The notes: generated from the letters alone by a model not told the origin. Counted from the stretch's first letter, positions 1-7,143 are shown. The stretch: DNA of 15,840 nucleotides from an uncultured Acholeplasmatales bacterium (GCA_937877075.1 CALEGD010000136.1:1-15840), one strand, 5' to 3'. Made by a program: numbers and translations.

Positions 1-23
1 AACGGCACTGAAGTGCTGTTTTT
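1..23 (+). terminator. Rho-independent terminator of the gene upstream of the window
   Basis: Bases 1-8 pair with 13-20 (one G-T wobble) around a TGAA tetraloop, and the T run continues to 23. It directly precedes the birA ribosome site, so it ends transcription of a gene lying outside the window. The stem starts at base 1, so its base may be cut off. Confidence 0.6.
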
Positions 24-39
24 CTCATTAGGAGGTTAT

Positions 40-765
40 ATGCGTTTTCAAAATCAATTATTTTTCTCTGTCCTCCCTTCTACAAATACCTATTTGAAGG
101 AAAAGTATCAAAACCTTCCTAATTATACGGTAATTATTGCCAGGCATCAAACTGCAGGCCGAGGAAGAATGGAAAGGACTTGGGTTGACGGAGACGATCT
201 TTTACTTTCGGTTTTGATTAAGGATGACTTGGATCCTCAAAAAATCTCCCAACTTGCGCTTGTTTCAGCGGCCGCTGTTTGGAAAACTCTTTTTCCTTTG
301 CTTCCTGTAAAAATAAAATGGCCGAATGATATCGTTTATAAGAATCAAAAAATCTCCGGAATTTTAATTGAATCAATTATTAATTCTGGGAATACAGAGG
401 CAGTGATTATCGGTATTGGAATAAATGTTAACACCGAAATATTTCCGGAAATCCTATCTCAAAAAGCCAGTTCGCTTTTTCTAGAAACCGAAAAAAAATA
501 TGACCTTGAAGAGTTAAAGACCGAATTTTTGAAACACCTTGATTTTTATTATCAAGATTTTTTGGACTCCGGTGTTAAGTTTCTTAAAATATGTCGCGAT
601 AATTCTTCACTCGTCGGGCGATGGGTGAAGCTTAATGATTTCAAAACTAAAAAAAGGGCCCGTGTAATAAGGATTCTGGAAAACGGAAATATCCTTCTGG
701 AAGTTGAAGGTGTGCTTCAGGAATTTTCATCGGGCGAAATTTCTCTTCAAGAAAATTATCAATGA
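40..765 (+). CDS. birA: Biotin--[acetyl-CoA-carboxylase] ligase, short form without HTH domain
   Basis: Biotin protein ligase joins biotin to a lysine of the biotin carboxyl carrier protein through biotinyl-5'-AMP, so it is needed for fatty-acid synthesis. The 241-aa protein shows the catalytic core: STN at 14-16, the biotin/AMP loop QTAGRGR at 37-43 followed by R46 and W48, KWPND at 93-97, K104 with SGILIE at 106-111, and GIGINVN at 125-131. A small C-terminal domain of about 50 residues follows. There is no N-terminal winged helix, so it is a ligase only and not a repressor of biotin genes. I chose ATG 40 because AGGAGG lies at 30-35. An in-frame GTG at 13 falls inside the upstream terminator. 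mscL starts 39 bp downstream and may share the transcript. Confidence 0.93.
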   Translation: MRFQNQLFFSVLPSTNTYLKEKYQNLPNYTVIIARHQTAGRGRMERTWVDGDDLLLSVLIKDDLDPQKISQLALVSAAAVWKTLFPLLPVKIKWPNDIVYKNQKISGILIESIINSGNTEAVIIGIGINVNTEIFPEILSQKASSLFLETEKKYDLEELKTEFLKHLDFYYQDFLDSGVKFLKICRDNSSLVGRWVKLNDFKTKKRARVIRILENGNILLEVEGVLQEFSSGEISLQENYQ

Positions 766-804
766 TTTATAGAATATTTGGTAATAATAGTTGCGGAGGT
801 ATAA

Positions 805-1254
805 ATGAAGAAGTTTTTACAGGATTTTAAAGCCTTTATTCGCCGAGGGAATGTCCTCGATCTTGCAGTCGGCATCATTATCGGCGGTGCTTTTAATACA
901 ATTGTCAGAAGTTTGGTAAATGATGTTATTATGCCAATTATCGGTTTGGTTGGTGGAAAGAATATTTCCGAAGCAAAATTAGTTTTAGTTCCGGCAGTTT
1001 TTAATGACTCCGGAGAGATTATAGAAAATGCCGTTACACTTAATTACGGTGCTTTTATTCAATCGATTATTGACTTTTTAATTATTGCCTTTACTATCTT
1101 CCTTATTATTAGGGTAGTTGGATCTTTCCATCGAAGAATGGAAGCTCTAAAAAGAAAGAGAGCAACTATTGAAGAAAATCAAGCACCAAAACCAACAACC
1201 GAAGATTTACTAATGGAAATCAGAGATCTTCTTAAAAAAGAGGAAACAGCCTAG
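805..1254 (+). CDS. mscL: Large-conductance mechanosensitive channel MscL
   Basis: MscL forms a pentameric pore that opens under membrane tension and releases solutes during hypo-osmotic shock. The 149-aa protein begins with the family's amphipathic N-terminal helix (FLQDFKAFIRRGN) and the pore-lining first membrane helix at about 17-45 (NVLDLAVGIIIGGAFN near its start, P44 at its end). The extracellular loop runs from 47 to 80 and the second membrane helix from about 82 to 105. A charged tail ends in the conserved cytoplasmic helix (TEDLLMEIRDLL, about 131-142). The length is slightly above the usual 130-140 because of a longer loop and tail. The ribosome site GGAGGT is at 795-800. The TAG stop lies inside the stem of the following terminator. 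Confidence 0.95.
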   Translation: MKKFLQDFKAFIRRGNVLDLAVGIIIGGAFNTIVRSLVNDVIMPIIGLVGGKNISEAKLVLVPAVFNDSGEIIENAVTLNYGAFIQSIIDFLIIAFTIFLIIRVVGSFHRRMEALKRKRATIEENQAPKPTTEDLLMEIRDLLKKEETA

Positions 1255-1275
1255 GGGTATCCCTAGACTGTTTTT
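1244..1275 (+). terminator. Terminator after mscL, overlapping its stop codon
   Basis: AAACAG (1244-1249) and CTAGGG (1251-1256) pair with CCCTAG (1261-1266) and CTGTTT (1268-1273) around a GTAT loop, with one mismatch. T residues follow to 1275. The TAG stop of mscL (1252-1254) is part of the stem. Confidence 0.85.
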
Positions 1276-1339
1276 ATCTTAAAAGATGAAAGGATCAAAG
1301 AAGCATCTGCGTCTTATTCTACAACATCTAAAACAATGA

Positions 1340-1372
1340 CAGCAACAACAGCAACAACAACAGCAACAACAG
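1340..1372 (+). repeat. CAG/CAA trinucleotide tract, 11 units
   Basis: Eleven uninterrupted triplets, each CAG or CAA, lie between the mscL terminator and the SDR promoter. No open frame with a ribosome site reads through them: the frame from ATG 1286 stops at 1337-1339, just before the tract. The minus-strand reading gives only a run of cysteines and is not a gene. Confidence 0.75.
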
Positions 1373-1484
1373 AATCTATTAAAAAACATAGCATCACCTA
1401 CCGTTTTAGAATATGAGTAGAAAAACCTTCTGTAAACGGATAAAACATAGAAGTTGGATATTTTTCTATATTTCTGACTCTTGC

Positions 1485-1513
1485 TTGTATTTTTATGTAG
1501 ACTTTTATATAAT
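1485..1513 (+). promoter_or_regulatory. Promoter of the SDR-chromate transporter operon
   Basis: A perfect -10 box TATAAT at 1508-1513 lies 17 bp from a weak -35 box TTGTAT at 1485-1490. It is about 30 bp ahead of the SDR start and after the mscL terminator, so it probably drives the three-gene operon. Confidence 0.5.
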
Positions 1514-1543
1514 AATAGTAATTTATCAAGAAAAGGTGGTAGT

Positions 1544-2329
1544 ATGAAAACAATAGTCATTACCGGAGCTTCTTCGGGAATTGGTCTGGCAACCGGAGAA
1601 TATCTTTCAAAAAAAGGATATAAGGTATATGGATTATCGCGAAGTGTCGGAAATAGCGAACTAATCAATTATCTTCCTTGTGATGTCACCAGTAAGGAAG
1701 AGGTTTTAAATGCCTTTAAGATGATCAAAGAAGATATATTTGCGGTTATTAATAATGCCGGGGTCGGTATCGGAGGCCCGGTAGAACATACAGCGACTGA
1801 AGATATTGAAAAAATTATCAATGTAAACATCATTGGAGTAGTTAATGTTTGTCAGGTTGCTCTTCCGTATTTAAGAAAAACCAAAGGTAGAATTATTAAT
1901 ATCGGCAGTGTTGCCGGAGATATGGCTATTCCTTTTCAGGCTTTTTATTCACTGACGAAAGCAGGAATTAGTATTTTTTCTGAAGCTTTGAATATTGAAA
2001 CCCGACCTTTTGGGGTTAGGGTAATTACAATACTTCCGGGGGATACCAAAACTTCTTTCACAAAAAACAGAACCAAAGATTATCCCGAGGATCCTATTTA
2101 TGGTAGGAGGGCGAAAATGTCATTGGAAAAGATGGAAAAAGATGAAGAAAAAGGTATGTCACCGATTAAAGTTTCAAAAGTAATCCATAAAGTTCTAAAA
2201 AAGAAAAAACCACCGATTAGGGTCACCGTCGGCTTTTCCTATAAATTTTTGGTTTTTCTAAAAAGATTTGTTTCTTTTCGGTTCCTTAATTATGTACTTT
2301 TGAAAATGTATGGAGGCGGTAATGAATAA
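1544..2329 (+). CDS. Short-chain dehydrogenase/reductase (SDR), classical type
   Basis: This is a predicted NAD(P)H-dependent oxidoreductase of 261 aa; its substrate cannot be told from sequence. The Rossmann motif TGASSGIG is at 7-14, NNAG at 70-73 and N95 in the 'NVN' segment. S122 (INIGS) and the YxxxK pair Y135/K139 complete the catalytic set. R33 at the end of the second strand suggests a preference for NADP(H). The last 50 residues are basic with a hydrophobic stretch, which could touch the membrane. I placed the start at ATG 1544, which has AAGGTGG at 1533-1539 and puts the Rossmann strand at the terminus. An upstream in-frame start at 1481 would lie ahead of the promoter's -10 box. 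The stop overlaps the start of the next gene by 8 bp, so the genes are translationally coupled. Confidence 0.9.
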   Translation: MKTIVITGASSGIGLATGEYLSKKGYKVYGLSRSVGNSELINYLPCDVTSKEEVLNAFKMIKEDIFAVINNAGVGIGGPVEHTATEDIEKIINVNIIGVVNVCQVALPYLRKTKGRIINIGSVAGDMAIPFQAFYSLTKAGISIFSEALNIETRPFGVRVITILPGDTKTSFTKNRTKDYPEDPIYGRRAKMSLEKMEKDEEKGMSPIKVSKVIHKVLKKKKPPIRVTVGFSYKFLVFLKRFVSFRFLNYVLLKMYGGGNE

Positions 2330-2879
2330 GATTTTTGACCTTTTTCTTACCTTCTTTAAAATAGGAGCCTTTACTTTCGGTGGCGGTTATGCGATGGTAC
2401 CTTTAATCAAAGAAGATATTGTAGAAAAGAAAGGCTGGTTGTCGGATGAAGAGATGTTGGATATGATTGCAATTGCCGAGTCAACCCCAGGAGTTATTGC
2501 TGTTAACTCAGCAACATTTGTCGGTTATAAAATTGCCGGTTTCTGGGGAAGTTTCTTTGCGACCTTAGGAGTAATTATCCCTTCATTTATTATAATTTTG
2601 TTGATTTCACTCTTTTTTGAAGATTTTTTAGAAATTGAAGTTATTGCAAATCTGTTTCGGGGAATCCGGGCCGGTGTAACGGTATTAATACTTAATGCTG
2701 GATTGAAGTTTTACCGCCAAATTCCTAGGACCGCCTATAGTTATTTCTTGATTGCCCTTGCTTTTGGCTTAAGTGTCTTTGTAGAGTTTCGATATTTATC
2801 ACTACTATTAATTCTTTTCGGCTTTCTGCTTGGACTTATCGGACAAGTTTTGAAGAATAAAAAAGAAGGTTCAAAATGA
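2322..2879 (+). CDS. Chromate transporter family protein, first half of a split pair
   Basis: This is a member of the CHR family, known in some bacteria for exporting chromate through the membrane. The 185-aa protein is one short CHR domain with FTFGGGYAMVPL near 18-29 and IAESTPGVIAVNSATFVGY near 48-66. About six hydrophobic segments follow. Short CHR proteins normally work as a pair of two neighbouring genes, as with Bacillus subtilis ywrB/ywrA, and that is the arrangement here. ATG 2322 is chosen because GGAGGCGG (2312-2319) sits at the right distance; an in-frame ATG at 2310 lacks a ribosome site. The gene overlaps the SDR stop by 8 bp, and its own stop shares ATGA with the next start. 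The true anion is not shown by sequence. Confidence 0.9.
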   Translation: MNKIFDLFLTFFKIGAFTFGGGYAMVPLIKEDIVEKKGWLSDEEMLDMIAIAESTPGVIAVNSATFVGYKIAGFWGSFFATLGVIIPSFIIILLISLFFEDFLEIEVIANLFRGIRAGVTVLILNAGLKFYRQIPRTAYSYFLIALAFGLSVFVEFRYLSLLLILFGFLLGLIGQVLKNKKEGSK

Positions 2880-3436
2880 TTTATTTCGAGCTTTTCTATA
2901 TTTTCTTTACTGTCGGACTCTTTACAATTGGTGGCGGCTATGCGATGATCCCAATGTTGGAAGAACAGATTGTCGGTCGCGGTTGGATGAAAGTTGATGA
3001 ACTGATCAATTTCTTTGCGATATCCGAATCAACTCCGGGTCCTTTCGCGATTAATACCGCAACCCTAGTCGGTTTTGATCAAGGAGGTGTTTTGGGGGCT
3101 GCAGTAGCTACTCTCGGTGTTGTCCTACCTTCCTTTATAATTATTCTTATTATCGCTCGCTTTATCATGAACTTTCTGGAATACAAATCTATCAGAGCTG
3201 GTTTTGAGAGTGTGAAGGTAATTGTTGTCGGTCTTATTTTTGCGGTTGTTTTAAACCTTTTAAACAGTAATATTCTTGGAGGAAACTTCAATTTTCAGGA
3301 TCCTGATTTTATCGCTTTAGGAATTATGGTAATCGTATTTAGCCTTAGGCTTATTTTTAAAAAACTTAACACCATTAAAATCATTCTTATTTCTGGTGTA
3401 CTAGGAATGATTTTCTATGGTTTATTTCCATCCTGA
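2876..3436 (+). CDS. Chromate transporter family protein, second half of a split pair
   Basis: This is the 186-aa partner of the preceding CHR protein. It repeats the same motifs: FTIGGGYAMIPM near 16-27 and ESTPGPFAINTATLVGF near 50-66. About six membrane segments follow. The two proteins look like the N and C halves of the long two-domain ChrA, and in characterised pairs both are required, probably with opposite membrane orientation. The start shares ATGA with the upstream stop, with AAGGT a few bases before it. The gene is last in the operon and is followed by a terminator. Function as a chromate exporter is a family inference. Confidence 0.9.
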   Translation: MIYFELFYIFFTVGLFTIGGGYAMIPMLEEQIVGRGWMKVDELINFFAISESTPGPFAINTATLVGFDQGGVLGAAVATLGVVLPSFIIILIIARFIMNFLEYKSIRAGFESVKVIVVGLIFAVVLNLLNSNILGGNFNFQDPDFIALGIMVIVFSLRLIFKKLNTIKIILISGVLGMIFYGLFPS

Positions 3437-3446
3437 ATAAACTGAC

Positions 3447-3481
3447 AAAACCGGTCGATAATAATTAGAGGCCAGTTTTTT
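3447..3481 (+). terminator. Terminator of the SDR-chromate transporter operon
   Basis: AAAACCGGTC (3447-3456) pairs with GGCCAGTTTT (3470-3479), with one mismatch and one G-T pair, around a 13-nt AT-rich loop. T residues continue to 3481. The T tail runs into the CIRCE element of htpG at 3480, so the two genes are tightly packed. Confidence 0.75.
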
Positions 3482-3506
3482 AGCACTTATCTCTTGACAG
3501 TGCTAA
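3480..3506 (+). promoter_or_regulatory. CIRCE operator (HrcA repressor binding site)
   Basis: TTAGCACT at 3480-3487 and AGTGCTAA at 3499-3506 are the arms of the CIRCE inverted repeat (consensus TTAGCACTC-N9-GAGTGCTAA). Only the innermost base of each arm differs (T3488, C3498), and the spacer is the canonical 9 nt. HrcA binds this element and represses heat-shock genes in many Gram-positive bacteria. It covers the -35 box of the htpG promoter, which fits direct repression. hrcA itself is not in the window. Confidence 0.92.
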
Positions 3507-3522
3507 TGTTTTATTATATAAT
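3494..3522 (+). promoter_or_regulatory. Consensus sigma-A promoter of htpG
   Basis: A perfect TTGACA (3494-3499) and a perfect TATAAT (3517-3522) are separated by exactly 17 bp. The -35 box lies within the CIRCE operator, so a strong promoter is held down by a repressor. The predicted transcript would have a leader of about 30 nt with AGGAGG at 3547-3552. Confidence 0.9.
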
Positions 3523-3558
3523 TAATAATAAAGAAATATATTATATAGGAGGAAAAAA

Positions 3559-5478
3559 ATGGCAGAAATAAGAGAATTTAAAACCGAGTCAAAGCGACTA
3601 CTGGAGTTAATGATTCATTCGATCTATACAAACAGAGAAATTTTCCTAAGGGAATTAATTTCTAATGCTTCGGATGCGATTGATAAACATCATTTCCTTT
3701 CATTAACCGATGAAGCTATTCGCAGACCCGATGAATATCAGATTTTACTTGAGGTCGATCAAAAAGAAAGAAAATTATCTATTATTGATAATGGGATTGG
3801 TATGACTTATGAGGAACTTGTTAATAGTCTAGGAACAATTGCTAAGAGCGGTTCTTCTGAATTTTTGGATAAAATCAAGGATAAAAACGATAAAGAAGCT
3901 TTAGAAATTATTGGACAATTCGGAGTTGGTTTCTATTCCGCTTTTATGGTTGCGGAGGAAGTAGAAGTTAGAACCAAATCTCCATATTCCGAAAAAGGTT
4001 ATTTATTCCGTTCTTCCGGAATTGAAACTTATGAAATCGAAGAACTGAAGTCAATACCCGAAGGAACAAAGATAACTTTGAATTTACGAAAAAACAGTAA
4101 AGAAGAAAGTTATGATGAATTTATCGAAGAATATGCTATTAAACGTTTAGTAAAGAAGTATTCTGATTACATTCGTTATCCAATTCGGATGGAAGTAGGT
4201 AAATCAGTTCCTAAGAAAGATCAAGAGGGAAATGATATTAAAGGGGAATTTGAGGAAGTTAAGGAAATCGAAACACTTAATTCAATGACTCCAATTTGGA
4301 GAAAACAAAAGAAAGATATTACCGAAGAAGAACTAAATTCCTTTTATAAACAAAAATACTTTGATTATCAAGATCCCCTGACATCAATTTATATTAATGT
4401 AGAAGGGGCGCTTAATTATATTGCTTTGGTCTATATTCCAAAAAAAGCTCCATTCAATCTATATTCCGATAAATATGAAAAGGGATTACAACTATATTCT
4501 AAAGGTGTTTTCATTATGGACAAATGTAAGGACCTTCTTCCTGATTATTTACGTTTTATCAGAGGATTGGTTGACTCCGGTGATTTACCTTTAAATATTA
4601 GTCGTGAAGTACTTCAAAAAAATCGTGAAATTGAGAAGATTGCTGGGAATGTAGAGAAGAAAATTATCTCAAAATTAGAAAATCTCCTGAAGAATGAAAG
4701 AGAAAAATATCTTGAATTCTTTGAAACATTCGGAGTTAATTTAAAATATGGAGTTTATGATAATTTTGGAGAAAAGAAAGAACTTTTAGAAAACTTGTTA
4801 ATCTACCGGAGTATAAAACAAGATGATTATCTAACTCTTAAGGAATACTTAGAAGCCATGCCGGAAGAACAGGAATATATTTATTATGCCTCCGGTAAGA
4901 CCAAAGAACAAATACTGGCTTTACCTCAAATGGATTTAATCAAAAATAAAGGTTATGATGTATTGATACTCACCGATGATATTGATGAGTTTGTCATGCA
5001 AGTCATGAAAGAATATGATAAAAAGAAATTTAAATCAATTAATCAAGGTGATTTAGATTTACTTTCTAAAGATGAAGAAAAGAAAATCTCGGAACTTTCA
5101 GAAGATAAGAAGAGCTTCCTAGAAGCTTTAAAAGAAGCAATGCCAGAAGAAGTAAGTGATGTAGTTCTTTCTAAAAGACTAACTACCTCCCCGGTATGCT
5201 TGGTTAGTGCTGACGGTCTCTCTTTTGAAATGGAGAAATATATCTCAAACCTTCCGAGTCCAGAAAAACCTAAGGCAACAAGAATCTTAGAACTTAATCC
5301 GAAACATCAACTCTTTGAAGCTTTAGAGCGCTTATTTATTGATAATGATGAAGACTTCAAGGATTATGCGGAAATCTTATATTCTCAAGCTTTGTTGATA
5401 GAAGGGTTACCTTTAAAAGATCCGGTTGCATTCTCTGATAAGATGACAAACCTTTTGATTAAGGTATCAAAATATTAA
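3559..5478 (+). CDS. htpG: Molecular chaperone HtpG (Hsp90 family)
   Basis: HtpG is the cytosolic bacterial Hsp90, an ATP-dependent dimeric chaperone. The 639-aa length fits the family (about 620-640). The N-terminal GHKL ATPase domain shows E32 and N36 in LRELISNASDA (30-40), DNGIGM at 77-82, GTIAKSG at 92-98 and IGQFGVGFYSAF from 118. The middle domain (about 240-500) includes PLNISREVLQ, which holds the conserved ATP-sensing arginine. The C-terminal dimerisation domain follows and lacks the MEEVD tail, as in all bacterial forms. ATG 3559 has AGGAGG 6 nt upstream. The gene is a single transcription unit under CIRCE control. No plus-strand terminator is evident after it. Confidence 0.97.
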   Translation: MAEIREFKTESKRLLELMIHSIYTNREIFLRELISNASDAIDKHHFLSLTDEAIRRPDEYQILLEVDQKERKLSIIDNGIGMTYEELVNSLGTIAKSGSSEFLDKIKDKNDKEALEIIGQFGVGFYSAFMVAEEVEVRTKSPYSEKGYLFRSSGIETYEIEELKSIPEGTKITLNLRKNSKEESYDEFIEEYAIKRLVKKYSDYIRYPIRMEVGKSVPKKDQEGNDIKGEFEEVKEIETLNSMTPIWRKQKKDITEEELNSFYKQKYFDYQDPLTSIYINVEGALNYIALVYIPKKAPFNLYSDKYEKGLQLYSKGVFIMDKCKDLLPDYLRFIRGLVDSGDLPLNISREVLQKNREIEKIAGNVEKKIISKLENLLKNEREKYLEFFETFGVNLKYGVYDNFGEKKELLENLLIYRSIKQDDYLTLKEYLEAMPEEQEYIYYASGKTKEQILALPQMDLIKNKGYDVLILTDDIDEFVMQVMKEYDKKKFKSINQGDLDLLSKDEEKKISELSEDKKSFLEALKEAMPEEVSDVVLSKRLTTSPVCLVSADGLSFEMEKYISNLPSPEKPKATRILELNPKHQLFEALERLFIDNDEDFKDYAEILYSQALLIEGLPLKDPVAFSDKMTNLLIKVSKY

Positions 5479-5591
5479 AATATTGAACTTAAAAAACTAT
5501 TAGTCAAAAAATAATTACCAAAAAGGGTCAATAAGTTAGTAAATAGGACTTTATAGTACGTAAAATAACCAGTGCTAACAAAAGAAATTTA

Positions 5592-5620
5592 ATTTGGTAA
5601 AAGCAGGAATGTGATACAAT
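5592..5620 (+). promoter_or_regulatory. Promoter-like sequence, copy A
   Basis: ATTTGGTAAAA at 5592-5602 is followed by AGGA and by TGATACAAT ending at 5620. The same arrangement, with 2 bp more spacing, stands ahead of the ABC transporter at 7142-7172. TTGGTA to TACAAT is only 15 bp here, which is short for a sigma-A promoter. It is 339 bp from the next gene, so it may be weak, decayed or serve an unseen small RNA. Confidence 0.35.
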
Positions 5621-5649
5621 TTACATAATTAATCAAGTATTATTATAAT

Positions 5650-5686
5650 AAAAAAAGAGTAAAAAGACTTGCCTCTTTGAACTCTT
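5650..5686 (-). terminator. Terminator hairpin facing the minus strand, no gene assigned
   Basis: On the minus strand AAGAGT and AAAGA pair with TCTTT and ACTCTT (plus positions 5655-5660 with 5681-5686, and 5663-5667 with 5674-5678, with a 2x2 internal loop). Seven T residues follow (A run 5650-5656 on the plus strand). It has no T tail in the plus direction. Confidence 0.55.
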
Positions 5687-5872
5687 CAAAATGTCCTTAA
5701 TATGCTATTTTTTATAGAATATTTAAAATTTGTTTTATAATATTTATGTAGGGATAACATTTTGGACTTATAAAACTATTTTGAATTGTTATATAATGAA
5801 TCCATCTTGTGCATATAGTAGATTAATCTGACTAGTTTTGAAGCACAAGCTATAGACACAAATTAAGGTATT

Positions 5873-5898
5873 AAAAAGTTAAGAGAAATCTCTTAACT
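5873..5898 (-). terminator. Second terminator hairpin facing the minus strand
   Basis: AGTTAAGAG (5877-5885) and CTCTTAACT (5890-5898) form a perfect 9-bp stem with a 4-nt loop. On the minus strand it is followed by a run of T (A run 5873-5877). The plus direction has no T run. A protein operator just ahead of the lipoprotein gene is an alternative reading. Confidence 0.45.
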
Positions 5899-5958
5899 AG
5901 ATTATATACAAATAAATACATTTAAGACTTATTAAATTAAAAAAGGGGGATAAACATT

Positions 5959-6594
5959 ATGGGTAAAAAGTTTATAGGAATAATGGTCATAACGACGATG
6001 CTATTTTGGGTCTTTGGGCTTGTGGGGTGTTCAACTGATATAGACGGAAATTATAAAGGCTTTAGCAGTGGGTTTAATTATATTCTGATGTTTGGGGAAT
6101 ATTCATCTATAGATTGTGCTGCACGAAGCGAAAAAATCGAATTTGATATCGAAGACGTTACGCTTGATGTTTATTTTGGTTGGCGGAAAGAACAACCAAT
6201 TACGAAGAATCCGCCTGAAGAATCCTTTATCGTTCTATATTTCGGAGTTACTCATCCAGATGAATCAATAGTGAGTTTTTTAAATGAAATAGACTACCGT
6301 AACATTAATGGCTTATTCTATATGGCAGACATACCTTCGCAAGACTTTTTTTCGGATAATTACGCCATAAACATGACCAAAAAAGCTGGTAAAGTGTTTA
6401 ACGAAAGTGCAAAGTTCACAGTTCCAGAAACTATATTTAGAAAACGGTATAATTCCTTTAACTTCTTAGTGTTTTATGTTTTTTTATCGGAAGAAGAAAA
6501 AACTTATTCCGGTTCCGCTTATGCATTGATGAATATTAAGTGTGAATATATCGACGATAATACTGTTCGCTTAATCCGATCTTATCATAGATAA
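5959..6594 (+). CDS. Putative lipoprotein of unknown function
   Basis: I do not recognise the family of this 211-aa protein. It has a classic lipoprotein signal: lysines at 3-4, a hydrophobic core at 5-22 and a lipobox LVGC at 21-24, so C24 would be lipidated and the mature part would face outside the membrane. The mature part has many aromatic residues and alternating hydrophobic/charged strands, suggesting a small beta-rich domain, with two more cysteines (near 54 and 195). GGGGGA at 5945-5950 precedes the ATG by 8 nt. The next confident gene is the ABC transporter 641 bp downstream, on the same strand. A functional link, such as a substrate-binding or accessory lipoprotein, is possible but not shown. 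Confidence 0.75.
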   Translation: MGKKFIGIMVITTMLFWVFGLVGCSTDIDGNYKGFSSGFNYILMFGEYSSIDCAARSEKIEFDIEDVTLDVYFGWRKEQPITKNPPEESFIVLYFGVTHPDESIVSFLNEIDYRNINGLFYMADIPSQDFFSDNYAINMTKKAGKVFNESAKFTVPETIFRKRYNSFNFLVFYVFLSEEEKTYSGSAYALMNIKCEYIDDNTVRLIRSYHR

Positions 6595-6661
6595 TGATTG
6601 ACCAACAGCAACGAAAAACGGGATAACAGGAAAAAGCTTCAGAATTCTATCTTTTTAATTC

Positions 6662-6751
6662 ATGAGATCGAACTGCGGTAAGGGAATACTTTTGCCCATA
6701 ATCTTGCTTGGACTTTTGTCATTATTTCCAATGATAAATGGCAAATGGTAA
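6662..6751 (+). CDS. Possible small hydrophobic peptide, 29 aa
   Basis: The frame begins MRSNCGKG, continues as a leucine/isoleucine-rich segment of about 15 residues (ILLPIILLGLLSLFPMI) and ends NGKW. That is the shape of a one-helix membrane peptide or a stray signal segment. There is no Shine-Dalgarno before the ATG, and I know no relative. It may be a remnant of a larger gene. Confidence 0.2.
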   Translation: MRSNCGKGILLPIILLGLLSLFPMINGKW

Positions 6752-6967
6752 AAAAATAATGCGAAAGAACTCATTTATTAGGAGTCTACTTGTAGTCATC
6801 ACAGAAATAATAAAAGAAAATGGTCAAGTCATGTACAATATAAGTACAATTTATTGGATAAAATTATTAAAAAAGTTGTTCATAACCAAACAGTTGATGG
6901 AGATAATCATTTTCTTTGGTAATGAAATAATAGAACATCTTAAACATATAAAAATACGGCAAAAAAT

Positions 6968-7015
6968 AAACGGCTATGTCTATTATAAACAGAATTAATA
7001 GATATGGCTGTTTTT
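6968..7015 (+). terminator. Long-stem terminator between the lipoprotein and ABC transporter genes
   Basis: Bases 6968-6985 pair with 6996-7013 over 18 bp with three G-T wobbles and no mismatch, around a 10-nt loop. The 3' arm ends in a run of five T. It could end the lipoprotein transcript. The stem is much longer than the other terminators in this window. Confidence 0.7.
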
Positions 7016-7108
7016 GATATAGGTTTTTCATCCTTATTCCATTATGTAGTTAACGAACTTCTACCTTTAATTAAAGCATTTCTTAATTTTGCAGCTATGA
7101 AGGCGTAG
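7004..7108 (+). CDS. Possible small ORF, 34 aa
   Basis: The frame reads MAVFDIGFSSLFHYVVNELL, then PLIKAFLNFAAMKA. It is amphipathic to hydrophobic, with residue use that looks like protein. However, it starts inside the 3' arm of the terminator hairpin and lacks a ribosome site. It is more likely the tail of a decayed gene than an expressed peptide. Confidence 0.15.
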   Translation: MAVFDIGFSSLFHYVVNELLPLIKAFLNFAAMKA

Positions 7109-7143
7109 GATGAAAAAGAACTAATTGCATAAAAAAATAAGAT

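Larger units (their letters stand above)
5479..5958. other. Gene-poor AT-rich intergenic stretch, 480 bp
   Basis: I see no gene here. It holds a promoter-like sequence at 5592-5620 that is repeated at 7142-7172, and two hairpins whose T tails lie on the minus strand (5650-5686 and 5873-5898). A minus-strand 24-codon frame (MLSLHKYYKTNFKYSIKNSI and four more residues) is present between the hairpins but has no ribosome site. The base composition is more AT-rich than the flanking genes. Confidence 0.6.

Noticed and set aside
1340..1372. CRISPR-like repeat
   Set aside because: It is a simple triplet tract without spacers. No repeat-spacer pattern or cas gene occurs in the window.
1286..1416. 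TGA read as tryptophan (Mycoplasma code), which would join the frame from 1286 through the CAR tract
   Set aside because: birA and both chrA genes end in TGA at the expected family lengths, and Trp is encoded by TGG throughout.
1279..1668. Minus-strand open frame of 129 codons with a run of cysteines
   Set aside because: The cysteine run is only the CAG/CAA tract read on the other strand. The frame overlaps the SDR start and has no ribosome site.
6738..6998. 86-codon plus-strand frame before the ABC transporter
   Set aside because: It has no ribosome site, its composition is what AT-rich DNA gives (Ile, Lys, Asn), it ends inside the terminator stem, and an overlapping frame looks more protein-like. 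Mentioned only as part of the gene-poor stretch.
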